A stretch of 64,000 nucleotides of DNA, from contig CM043953.1 of assembly GCA_014529385.2 (NCBI GenBank), positions 72,939,872 through 73,003,871 of the forward strand, in the 5' to 3' direction. Origin of the DNA: Adiantum capillus-veneris (lineage: Eukaryota > Streptophyta > Polypodiopsida > Polypodiales > Pteridaceae). Within the stretch, counting starts at the first letter, position 1. The number at the start of each line of letters is the position of its first letter. The notes below the pieces were generated by a model. The model was not told the DNA's origin, searched no databases, and saw nothing but the letters and a program-made list of their open reading frames with translations. Positions 1 through 11,600 of this stretch are shown one piece after another. The position numbers were made by a program, and so were the translations under genes.

Positions 1-2150
1 GTTATTTCTTCCCTTCACTGGTGATGAAGCTTCACTTGAAGCAAGAATCGATAGCTGGAAAAACATGCACAATGTGCACTTTTCCACCATAAATGAAAAT
101 CGTCAAAAATATTTCAAGATGGAGCTACAAAGTTCGCATTACAGAATTTTTCAAGCGCCCACATCCATCAAGCGTTTACCTATGAGCTAAACCTTGACTT
201 GTGCGGTTCGCAACCCACTTTGAGACTGATACTTGCATTCAAGAAACACACAATGCTAAATGAAGAGTACCACTTCTTGGTTGCTACTCTAAACATAGAG
301 CAGTGTTGCCTCTATGATGACACCATGGCTAGAAAATGACAGTAGCCCCCTCAGCCAATTCATCTCTTTCTAACGGGAGGTGCTTGTACATGCAAAACAT
401 TTACTTTACAAGCCATTGTGCAAGGGCTAATCCAACACTACAATCTAACCATCGAAGTGGATGTAGAACTCCCAATAGTACTTTTGATGGCTTCCACAGG
501 GAAAGCCGCTTTTAGCATCGGAGGCACCATGATTCACTCAGCATTGCAATTGCCGCTTGTGACACAAACAAATCTTGTTTTCAACAACCTTGATACACAA
601 GCATACATAGTGCATACCAAAGACAAACACCGCAAACGTGCTAAAAAAGCCTTGTTATCCTAGATGATCCACAAGCAACTACAGGCTTGCCCTCTATATT
701 GGAGCTAAAGGTAGGAATGATAGTAAAAACATGTGGCATGAATATTGACATACGTGATGGGATTGTCAACTGTGCGGATGGCATTCTTAAACACATACAA
801 AACAGTAACGCTCCCCAGGCATGGATAGATTTCTTTGACCCATTAATAGGACTCAAACAACGAAAAGAGAATCTAAAGTTTTATGGTGGCGCAATTGAGC
901 CCCAATGGACACCAATGTTTTAGACAACAAAGAGTTCCAAGTTGGGAAAAATGCGTTGAATACTGTTTCTAGAACACAATTTCAGCAGCAAACACACGCA
1001 CAATCCATAAGTCCCAAGGCTTGACGATGACCGTAGTTGCTTGACCCAAACTAAATTAATGCACATGGATTAGTATACACAGCTCTCTCACGCATCAAAG
1101 ACCCTAAAAATCTCAACATTCTCAAGCTGATCCAAGAAAACCATATCAAAATTGATAACATTGTGCTCAAAGAGATTGACAAACTTAAAAGTGGGGAATT
1201 CTTGTTTCCATTCCCTTGTGCATTCAAAGATATATACCACATCATACAATCTCTGAATGTCGTCACTATACACAAATACCTTGACCAAATAAAAGCAGAT
1301 CCCAACTTCACAACATCAGACATTTTATGCCTTCAAGAAACAAGACAAAGAACGCCCTTCAATCCCCTCTCACTAGATTTTAGTCACATTCACAATTACA
1401 ACATGTATGGAATGTCCATCTATTACAAATCCCACATCGAGTTACAATCTGTGCAGACAATTGTGGCCTTGGGAATCAAAATCATTGAAGAATTCCTCTC
1501 CATCCACGACTACTGCAACTGGCATATCATCTCTATCTACAAATCATCAAAAGCGTCTACAACTACCTTGTTGACACAGCCTAATAACCTACGACAAACA
1601 TCTTCACACAAAACAACCAGCATCACAACATCATACATTTTATGCCTTCAATAAACAAGACAAAGAATGCCCTTCAAGCCCCTCTCACTAGATTTCAGTC
1701 ACATCCACCATTACAACATGTATGGAATGTCCATCTATTACAAATCCCACATCGAGTTACAATCTGTGCAGACAATTATGGCCTTGGGAATCGAAATCAT
1801 TGAAGCATTCTTCTCCATCTAGGACTAGCTCAACTGGCATATCATCTCTATCTACAAATCACAAAAAGCGTCTACAACTACCTTGTTGACATAGCCTAAT
1901 AACCTACTACAAACAGCTTCACACAAAACAACCAGCAGCATTGCGGCGACTTCAACATCCACATCGAGCCTATAGACCCCCAATACTCTCGCTTGCAAGC
2001 TCAACTTCACATCCATGGCTACATGCAACAAATCCATGGCATCACTACAATGTACAATTCAAAGCTAGACCATATTTGGATCAAGAACGCTCCCTTCGAC
2101 TCAACATCAGGAACTAGATTTTGCTTCTAGTCTAACCATTCCTCCACTCA
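1..2150 (+). pseudogene. Helentron-type Pif1 helicase fused to an EEP endonuclease, degenerate and 5'-truncated
   Basis: A decayed rolling-circle transposon protein enters from the left edge. Around 253-303 it reads MLNEEYHFLVATLN, the linker before the helicase. The Walker A region (about 370-402) reads LTGGACTCKT where Pif1-type helicases have GGAGTGKT, so two glycines are now cysteines. LLMASTGKAAFSIGG follows at 480-525. After a frameshift, LKVGMIV...DIRDGIVN (705-780) matches the Pif1 C-terminal region, and VYTALSRIKDPKNLNIL (about 1072-1122) is motif VI. Directly downstream lies an exonuclease-endonuclease-phosphatase fold: LCLQET (1327), WHIISIY (about 1520), CGDFNIHIE (about 1942-1970), LDHIW (2065-2079) and a terminal SNHSS after an in-frame stop (about 2130). 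A Pif1 helicase with a C-terminal EEP domain is the hallmark of Helentrons. The HUH Rep domain would lie left of the window. Several stops and shifts make it non-functional. Confidence 0.75.
1306..1935 (+). repeat. 315-bp tandem duplication inside the Helentron endonuclease region
   Basis: Two head-to-tail copies with a 315-bp period (about 1306-1620 and 1621-1935) cover the segment from the LCLQET motif to just before the GDFN motif. Landmarks such as the string starting cattttatgcc occur at 1321 and 1636. The period is a multiple of three. The second copy has already changed the LCLQET codon GAA to TAA, so the copies have diverged since duplication. Confidence 0.9.
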
Positions 2151-2160
2151 TCTCTCACTC

Positions 2161-2737
2161 CCCAGAATGGTCCCCCCCCCCCCCTCTGTGGTGCCTGCCC
2201 AAAAACCAACTCCATGCTTCAAAACAACCCAGAGTGGGTTTAAGTTCAATCAAGAGTTTGATTGCTAACATATCATCCTTGGAAGCCGATCACACTAGAC
2301 TACCCAAACTATAGCTTCCTCCCCAATGTTCTAAAATTCTTCATATGCACTCACATAAGTCCCATACGTTTTTTTTGCGTTTCCGTTTCATCCTCCATGG
2401 CCAGCCTCTTGATTTTATCAACCACTGCCCCCTTTCGATGAAGAGGGTTTGGTCAATTATCTACTATTGTAGGTGAGCACTGGGGCAAACACCCTTCGAT
2501 AGGTCTATTACTTTACTAAGTGAAAGCCATGACGTTGAAGACGTAAAAAAGCTCTCTCTCTTGGGATAGTTTCCTACGATGTTAAGACTCTCTTGTTCTT
2601 CTTCTCCTTCTCCTTCTCCTTCCTCCTTCTCTCGGGCGAGTCTGCTGTGTACTCGCAGGGGAACTTCATTGTGAGCAGAAATGGTTGCCACGGAGCACAA
2701 AGTAGCATGCCAGTGAGAGAGAGAGCTTCCAAGGATT

Positions 2738-2775
<38 letters not shown>

Positions 2776-2865
2776 GAGAGCTTGGTTTTTGAAGTAGCTC
2801 ATCTACTCGCAATCAGTTTGATTATTTTACGTGGGTCTTGTTTTGTTTCAAGCCTTCCAGAGTCA
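2161..2865 (+). promoter_or_regulatory. P4H 5' flank and probable 5' UTR with CT-rich and GA tracts
   Basis: This stretch lies between the transposon relic and the P4H start codon. It carries a poly-C run (about 2170-2184), a pyrimidine-rich CTT/CTC tract (2590-2640) and a perfect (GA)16 run (2743-2774). CT/GA tracts just upstream of the start codon are common in plant promoters and 5' UTRs. No TATA box could be placed with confidence. The transcription start is not determined, so the promoter role is inferred from position. Confidence 0.4.
2743..2774. repeat. (GA)16 microsatellite in the P4H 5' region
   Basis: Uninterrupted GA dinucleotides about 90 bases upstream of the P4H initiator ATG. 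They probably lie in the 5' UTR. Confidence 0.9.
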
Positions 2866-2975
2866 ATGATGAAGCTTCACATTCAGTTGGCCATTCTGCT
2901 ACTCTGTGTAATGGCCTCTTCAACAACAGTACACGCATCCTTTGTGGATGATTTGCCTGGTTGGATGGGAGAGAT
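2866..2975 (+). CDS. P4H: P4H exon 1: signal/anchor segment
   Basis: Two consecutive ATGs (2866, 2869) open the frame; the first was chosen. It encodes a short basic start, the hydrophobic run QLAILLLCVMAS and then FVDDLPGWMGE. The donor GTGAGT begins at 2976. The exon ends in phase 2. Confidence 0.88.
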
Positions 2976-3961
2976 GTGAGTCATTTTTCTTGACGCATTT
3001 GCCGATAGCAAATTCTTTTCTGAAATTTCAGCAGTCAGAGTTGACTATTTTGTAAGGCTGGGTGTGTGACCATCTTATTTCGATTTCATTGCTGTTGTCA
3101 CGGTGTAGACGGACCAAGGTTACTTCTTCAAGTTCTCTTAAGCGAGGAGGAGAGGCCTTTACAGTTGATCCAACAAAGGTGACCCAATTGTCGTGGAAAC
3201 CTAGGTGTGTAATCTATATTGCATCTTGAATGGAAGAATGTAGAGCTGATAATTGTTGTCACTGAAAAGGAATTCTTTTGGTTCATTGTCTTGACATTGG
3301 GCTCTTCAATTTGCTGATGAGCGCATTACAAGCCGGCAAGGGTGATCAGCCTTTTGGCAGGGCCTTCTTGAACATATATGTATCTTTTGACAGTTGTTCA
3401 GCGAAAGAGGGGTTCTGAAAAGTTAGATCTATTTTCATGATGGATAACTTTGTTGGACAATATTTGTTTGAGAGGGCAGTGGGAAGGCATCGAGCCTCTG
3501 GCTGTGAGCAATAGAGAGCTAGACGAGTTGAAACAAAGAAGAGGCATGCAATAGGTAGAGATGGTTGGAAGTACAACTGCAAGAATGCATGCAAAGATGG
3601 AGAACATGAGTGCACAACAGAGGAAGTAGTATTGTTGACTGAGTGAATACAAAAATAAGGCTTGCCCTCCTACAACGATGGAGGTATATACAAACCAGGG
3701 GAAATAAACATCCTTGGTGGTCTGTTCCTTGGTAGTAATGAAGTGAACTTGAGCTGGAGCCTTGCACTGAAGTGTACCCTTTGTCATCAATTCGCATGGG
3801 GGAGTAAGCCTAAAGCTTTGTGAAAAGCTTCGAACTTCTCAAGAGACTAAGCCTTGATGACATAATAATAATACACCTCGATGTGCTTTGTGCGAATGTG
3901 TAACACTCGCTTCCCCGCAATTGCCAAAGCCCGTAACGAGCGTGGTGGCAGAATGTTGTCC

Positions 3962-4012
<51 letters not shown>

Positions 4013-7000
4013 CATACATTATCACGGGGTTCGAGGAGTGAGGGGGGGAAAGGGTCAATGTTCTTGGGTTTGGCTTCTTCTTGTTGGATTCTCTCATGTA
4101 TTATGGCGTTGTCTTTTGCCATATTAAAGGATTTAGAGCACAAAATCGTTGACCGGCTCTCTCAAAGAGGAGGCGTCACTCGTCTGGTTGGATGCACCTA
4201 CGCTAGGATCAAGATACGGGAATTGCTGAAGTGAAGTCTAGCCACCTCGGATGAGGGCACAGTGGAGGACATGATCCTACCAGAGCAAAGGTACTCTTAT
4301 TGCTCTTTTCTCATCACAAGAGCTTGCCTCTGGGACCGCCAGCTCCAACTGCACTCTTGCTTTCGGGGATGGATAGATTTTTCTACGTCCGTGGTCTGAG
4401 GATTTTACATTAGCTTCTTTGAGGACAAGTCCCGAAGTATCTTGTAAAAATTGCTTTTCGAGAGGTACCTACGGAGTTTAGGTTCTATTTTTGCCAGACC
4501 ATTTATGTGCTCAATATAGACCCAAACATCTAGGTCATCTATAAAGGTAGCTACCACCCCTTCCACAGAGTTTCCAAATACTATATGACTCTTGAGTGGA
4601 AATGGGTACGACACTCGCACAAGAATGTGGTCACTGGCAGAGGGGATCAATGCCTTAGATGTCATGAGATGGAGCATCTGGTGAGGGATCGCTCGAGATG
4701 GCGACAATAGAGACAAACTGACCGCAAGAGATGACAGTCCTCATGGTAATAGGAGACCTGATAGAGTTCTGCACAACAATAGGACCCTATACGATAGCAT
4801 GAAGAAATCAAAATCAGAGGGTTTATAGTCAATAGCAACGGAGTGTTCAATAGTAGCACATTATTGATGAGACAGAGAGACAGAGACAGAGATAGACAAG
4901 TAGGCAGGGGCAAGCACAACCTATCCTTGTTTATAGACGTGTAGTGAGACAGAGGTCAGATGAGGTGGAGCAACCCTAGACAGACTTCTTGAGGAGAGGT
5001 TACCAGAATCCAGCTCATGATTGAGAGGTGGTCGTAGAGCAGTTGCACATAGAGCATGCAGACCAGTAGTCGATGGCAATCCCCGAGTAGCTGGAGTTGC
5101 CCAAGGATGCGCCAATTCAGCATGCCTTGGATCCCTTGAAGATTCAGTGACAAATGCCTCTTACAGTAATTACTATTGAGGGTGAGCCTTTTTTTTTTGG
5201 TAATAAAAGTGGGCTATGACTTTTTGCATTACATAAAATCAACCATAGGTCCATATACAAGAAAGATGGAAAAATCCGAAAGCAAACCACAAGAGGCATC
5301 TGCAGATAAAGATACTCTAATCAAGTGGGGAAGTGTAGCTATCTGGATTGTGATCAAGTTTGCACAAATCTGCCAAAGCTCTATCCACGTTAAGCCATGC
5401 ATTGAAAACCACAAAGTCCATTGCTGTGTATTTGACTGATATAAAGCATCTGTTGTAAAAACCTCTTGTAGCAGCTCACAAAAGCCAAGGGGTTATGAAA
5501 CCCCTAGGCCATGCCTCCAAAACATTTGCAAGAGTGAGTCTCTTCAGTTTGCCGAGGAGTTTGCCTATTGAGTAGGGTTTGCATCACGAGCAGATGTCCC
5601 AATATCTGAGATCTTACCTGCACAATTCTTGGTAGTTGGACCATAGAGATTTCCAGATGTCTCTTTGAGGACGTTGTCAAGAGGATGTTACATTTTCCTT
5701 AGTCCAAAGAGGGATCCTATGGTCAGATTCAAAGCGCAGGTTTTACATGAGGGTTCCTTTTGGATAAGGGAGATTGTTTATGACACCATATAGGAGCAGA
5801 CAATGTTTGAGGCTAACTACTTTATTGATATCAGATAGTTTGCAAATTTGTTTGAGAGTGAGTTTAGTAGGGCCTTCGGGACGTTGGTTTGGTAAGAGAA
5901 ATGTGCATCTTGGTACCTTCTTTAGGCTTTTGTGGTGGATGATGATCAGGTCCCTCTTGCCTCTCTTACAGTATGGTTGTGCCGTAGATTTGCATTCTTC
6001 TTTGGGGTACATCGTCAGGAAATTTTAAGAGTTGATGCGCATGATTTTGGATGCACAAGCTAGGGGTTTCACTGTCCCTTGGCTTTTGTGAGCTGCTACA
6101 GGAGATTTTTACAGGAGATGCTTTATATTAGTCAAACATATGGCATTGGAGGTGGGGACAGAGCTTTGAGCGGAATTGTGTAGGCTTATCACAAGCCAGA
6201 GCTACTTTGCTAGCCTTCATCATGGCTGAGTACGCCCATCACCTCCGGAGAGTGATAAAAAATCAGCTCGTTGGTTTTGTAGAGTACGTTAAAAGCATGA
6301 ATGATCTCTATACAAACCTGCACCTACTCTTGGGCATTGACGACGTGAGTAGGGATGTCATAGCTGTTGTCCAAGCTATGCATGATAAAGGTGTTAAATC
6401 TTATTCTTCCTGTGTCACGTGCACATCTAACCCTATGTGCATGTGGGCAAGCTACTTCATGACAAGGGTTCAGTTAGCTTAGGAAGTGTTCTGGCACCTT
6501 TGTGAGTCTGTTCGTAAACCATGCATGTCCAGACACTTGATGCATATCCTTTGGTTGCACACAACATGATCATCAGATTGCAGTCAGAACCCATCAGGAG
6601 CATTTTTACAGTGCACAGACCTATTTTCCCTATTTTAGCCATTTTTCACTTATTATTAATAAGGGACTGTTGGGAAACTAGGTATGGAAATTCGACCAAG
6701 CAGGTATATAAGAAAAGCTAGCGCTAGTGTTTTCTGGCAGAAGAGGCAGCAGGGATGAAGTGTCCAAGAGTGCACCTTCTCAGCAAGACTCCCCGACAGG
6801 CAACCTAGCGTTTTCAGCCACCAGAGGAGCTAGCGTTTTCAGCATTTGCAGATTAGCCCAGTGTTTCGCAATTGCAGATGAAGCCTGGCGACAGCAGATC
6901 ATAGCAAACTCCCTAGCGTTTTTGCATCAAGCAGCAGATCAACCCAACGTTTTTGCAACATACAGTCCAACCTAGCGTTTTGCAGATTCCCAGCTACAGA

Positions 7001-8632
7001 TTCAGCTCTAGCTTCAACGTTTTCAGTTTTCAACACTTAAGACACCGCAGATCAAGTCCTAAACCTCACAGATCTCACCTTCCCGCAACAGATCCTCTCC
7101 TCACTGACAAATCAGCAAGCGTTTGCAGATTCAGCCCGCTATCCACAGATTTCAGCATCTGCGTTTTCAATGCATTGTCATCGCGTCGTCCTCGTTACCG
7201 CCGTCGTCATCGACATAGAGTCAAAATTCAGCAGATACAAGATTTGCAGATTTCAGCCCTTAGCATTTTCAGATTTCAGTCAGTCTCCCGTCGTCCTCAT
7301 CGTTGTCAACATCTCAGCAAGACCATTGCATTCAGACCATTGTAGATATTTGTGCAATCAATAGTAGATTGCTCTCGCCATAGAGAGTGGGGCCCTTGGA
7401 GGAGGGTTTGACAACATTCTGGTGTCGTATTCTTCTCTCTCTCTCTCTCAGCCTCAGTACCTTCATGCACAGTGTTTTCCACTTTGTTTGTGATCATTGC
7501 ACTCTCTCACTAAAGAACAGAAGGCTCTCCCTTCCGTAAGTAAAAGGAACTTTTTAGCACAGTGCGGAGCACTCATCTTGAGCAAAGTTCAACATTCACT
7601 TCCGCTGCACCTTACATCCTGTTTGGACAAGGAGCGAAGTTGAGATCACATATTGTCAAGTTTGGATCTTTGTACTTCTTTGGTTATTTGCAGCCTCTTC
7701 TTCGTAGGTTTGTAATAGTATTCATTTTTCGATTTCATATTTAGCTTACGTTAGGACTTAAGAATTTGTTCCTTTAGAAGTTGTTGTGTGAAGTTTGATT
7801 TCTAGGAATAAGGTTTTAAGATGTCTTATCCTTTTTTGTTTAAAGTTCAGTACTTGTTTTAAGTTTTTGCTAAGCTGCGTCAACTTATTTTGCGCATGCC
7901 TTTTCTAAAAACATTTTTATGTTAATAATGTTTTGTCTTATCTAGTTTTGTTTGTTTCGTAGCAAATAAAGTGATTAAGGTTTTTTTATCTTTTGTGGTG
8001 CGTATGCCCTATCAACTACCTCATTTTTGTGCTAATTTTTCCGATTTAATGCTTCTTTTAGTGCTAGGCTTCATTATGGCTGAGTTTACCCTTGATCTCT
8101 GGAGTCATGACAGAAACTCAGTACGCTGAACTTTGTGTTGATGTATGCTCGTGTGTGTGTGTGTGTGTGTGGTGTTGTGTTTGGGAGCATATGTTATTAC
8201 CTAGTTCTACACCCACTATTGGGCACTGACGATGTTAGTGGGGATGTCGTGGTATTTAGTCAATACTATGCATGATGGAGCTGATGGTTATATTGTCTTG
8301 TGGGTGACTACCATGGGTCTATACCTTGCACTTTCCTTTATGGGTGAATCTGGGCTTATCCTGGATTCATCTAGGTATATATTCCCCCCCCCCCCCCCCC
8401 CCCTTTTTCTTTTCTTTTCTTGTCCCTTGCGTTTATAGTTTTATGAGTGCTTTATTCCCTCTTATAATTCGTGAGTTCAGACTATTATGAACTTATGAAG
8501 GTATATCTTCGTTTGTACAAGTATTGTGTGGTTTGATTTGGGATTTTTCTCCATGATCTCATTGCATATCTTTTAGGATTTTTCCTCATATCTCTTGTAT
8601 ATGGACCTATTATAGGGTAAAGAGCCCAACCT

Positions 8633-8686
<54 letters not shown>

Positions 8687-11600
8687 AACATCCATGGGAG
8701 GCCAAACTCGACATTTGGGATAGATCAACTACATCCTTTATAGTGTTTTCCAATTTATGAAAGAGAAAAGCTGAAACTCAAGCTCCGTAGCTCAAAGCTC
8801 CATGGTACCATCACAAACATATATCATTCTTTTTTTACAAGAAAATAAAAGGTATGCAATCATGTTTCTTGATCAAGGATCTGCTAATTTGGGGATGATT
8901 TGTCTCTAATAATAGCTTCCCCCCCCCTCCTTAGACTGCCCATTTCCCATTCTTCTTTGCTTCTCTCACCTTAGCTAACTTTAATGATTTGTTCTTTAGA
9001 CGAATGCGTGCGGGTTGGTCAAATATCTAGAGTGATTTCTTTCTATCTTTGTGGTGCGTATGCCCCATCAACTACCTCATTTTTGTGCTAATTTTTCCGA
9101 TTTAATGCTTCTTTTAGTGCTAGGCTTCATTATGATTGAGTCTGCCCTTGATCTTCGGAGTCATGACAAAAACTCAGTACACTGAACTTTGTGTTGATGT
9201 ATGCTCATGTGTGTGCGCGTGTGGTGTGTGTTGTGTTGGGGAACATATATTAGTACCTAGTTCTACAGCCACTATTGGGCACTGATGACGTTAGTGGGGA
9301 TCTCATGGTATTTAGTTAATGCTATGCATGATGGAGCTGATGGTTATATTGTCTTGTGGGTGAGTACCATGGGTCTATACCTTGCACTTTCCTTCAAGGG
9401 TGAAAATGGGCTTATCCTGGATTTATCTAGGTATATCTAGAGTGATATTAGATATCTAGACTTATGTTCCTTTTGGTGACTTTATGACTGCTATGTGTCA
9501 TAGTATAAAACTGCCATATTATCACTCATGTCATAGTAGAAAACCTTTACTTGCTTCCTCTAGTACTATTTGCAAGATTTTATGTCTCAACCTACCATAG
9601 AATCGGAGCATGTCGTTGCATCAGGACTCAGATGCAAGCGAGAAAGCTTTATGGTATATTCGTCCTGTGAAGATAAAGCACATTGATGTTAGGTATCACT
9701 TCATTCGTTAGGTGCGAGGAAAAGCACATCGGGCTTGTCAAGGCTCACATAAATGACAGACCCACTGATTTGCTAACCAGAGGTTTACCGTTTACCATCT
9801 GAGAATTTTGCACATTGTTGAGTGCTTATGGGCGTTATGTAGAGATCTAGACTATACATACCTTGTACATACGTCCATAGCTTGCTTAAAGGCACATGGG
9901 TCTTGAAGTGGGCACGGGGATGGGCACCACGTGCCAACGGAAAGAACAGATTGGACAACTTTAAGCACTTCAAATAACATTGAACTGAAAGTGATGCACG
10001 ACACACGAGACGGGGAGTGACAGAGGTTCCACTCCAAGAGAGCACTGGCCCCAAACCCTGGCGCCCCTTGCGTTATTTCTTTATATTGCTTGAACTCCAG
10101 CAGCCTCAACATAAAACACGGTATTTTGTACATCTACCACGTCAGCAGTCCAACGCAAATTGCGGAGGCGTTCGTACAAGCCTACCACATCATCAATTGG
10201 TTGCGCAAATTCCATAGTGTGTTTCTGCTTTATTTAATATCTTTGTGTCACCTGGGCCCCATCGGACGGGGTTCCATAAACTGGTAAGACTTCTTTTGTT
10301 GCTTCTTCTTAGGGCTTAGACCCCTCGACCGAGATCTGTAGGTCTGCTGAGGTCTTCAGTGCCTTGACACGTCAGCAGTTTGTGATATCTCCCCCTCTTG
10401 AAAGAAAGTAATCATCCGCGATTACAACATATCTGCAAAACAACTCAAGTTAGCTCAAATATTTCTGTGGGTCATTCCGAGGCACATTCCGAAGGACAAT
10501 CAGTTTTCTCACTCCAAATTGGAGCTCTTGATATCCTGGGTCGTTGGCTTCCCAAAAAAATCTCATCTAATAAGGACTACATTCTCATTCTAGATCGGAG
10601 TTTTTGATATGTTGGCATAGCGGTGTCTTGATGCACTAAAATTACATACCCAAGCAATCTCATCCGATTAGGAATATTCAGTACTTGGCACATCACAATG
10701 CAACACAAATGCTCACATATGCATGTTACAAGACACAAAGAACAGCATCGCTGAGCACTTCCCCGAGATAGACGGTCTGTGGTATGAAGCTACTTGACAA
10801 CTATCTCGTCATCCGCAAATAACCTAAAAAGGTATGGGCCATGAGTTCAGAGGACTAATACAACCAAATGCTCCCCAGACCGCAGCCTGCGTCGCTTGGA
10901 AGTCAAGCATAACTATACATCCCGTCTGCGTCGTCCGGAGGTTTTCTAGCATACAACGAAACGCTCCCCAGACATCTCGTTTGCGTCGTTCAGAGGTTTT
11001 CAAGCATACAACGAAACGCTCCCTAAACATCCCCGCCTACGTCGTGCCGAGGTTTAGACAATATCAAAACAACATTGCTCACTACTCCACTCGGGAGTAA
11101 ATCACCAAGCATTGAAACTAGTATTAAAACTAAAGTCAAACAGTTCAAATCGGCACCAAGACAAGTTTAATAGATACCATCCATTTCAAACAAATTTCAA
11201 CAGTACTTCCTCAAACAGAGTTCAAAAGTATTTAAAACAATTCATGTAGGTTTTTGTTCGGACAGTCGAACTTTGAGGACGACTGGCTTGTTCTTTTGCA
11301 TCACGTAATGGTTCGGTTCCTGATCTAGAGAGTTGCATCATTTTTGTTGTGCTAAGGCATGCCCAAGAGAACGTCGCAATTGCCCAACTTCATAATGTGG
11401 AAATCGGCTTTTTCGTGATATCCTTGGATGGTCACTGGAAGAGCACCAATGAGAGGTACCACCTTCTGGGTCTGATCGATGGCTAACTCAACTTCAATTT
11501 TGCCACCCTGTGGATCATAATCAAAGTCTCTCTGCTTCAGGAATTCTGGATGGATAAAGTTTTCGTTAGCTCTTGGGTCAAAGAAAATTAGGGCTTTCAA

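Larger units (their letters stand above)
6192..8512 (+). repeat. Penelope-type terminal repeat (pLTR) copy, interrupted
   Basis: 6192-6412 matches the right terminal repeat of the Penelope-like element (28073-28275). The match resumes at 7617 and runs to about 7985, and its tail is at 8400-8512 (matching about 28610-28720). Two interruptions account for the gaps: the solo LTR at 6413-7616 and the diverged unit at 7988-8373. No ORF of the element is present here, so this is an isolated terminal-repeat copy. Confidence 0.75.

Noticed and set aside
418-923. Host PIF1 DNA helicase gene
   Set aside because: The helicase motifs are broken by frameshifts and substituted Walker A glycines, and they run into an EEP nuclease domain, which host PIF1 genes lack.
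2464-2802. Minus-strand open frame with Ser-Leu repeats (similar ones at 8485, 34324 and 43024)
   Set aside because: Created by translation of GA/CT microsatellites. No homology is expected.
3810-4234. Open frames on both strands with Cys-Val or Thr-His runs
   Set aside because: Artefacts of the (AC)22 microsatellite.
4405-4716. LINE endonuclease fragment
   Set aside because: Only the short word SASDHILVRV resembles the endonuclease end. No GDFN or other motif supports it.
9785-10287. Overlapping open frames on both strands
   Set aside because: They lie within the gypsy LTR and match its second copy at 12273-12940, so they are non-coding repeat sequence.
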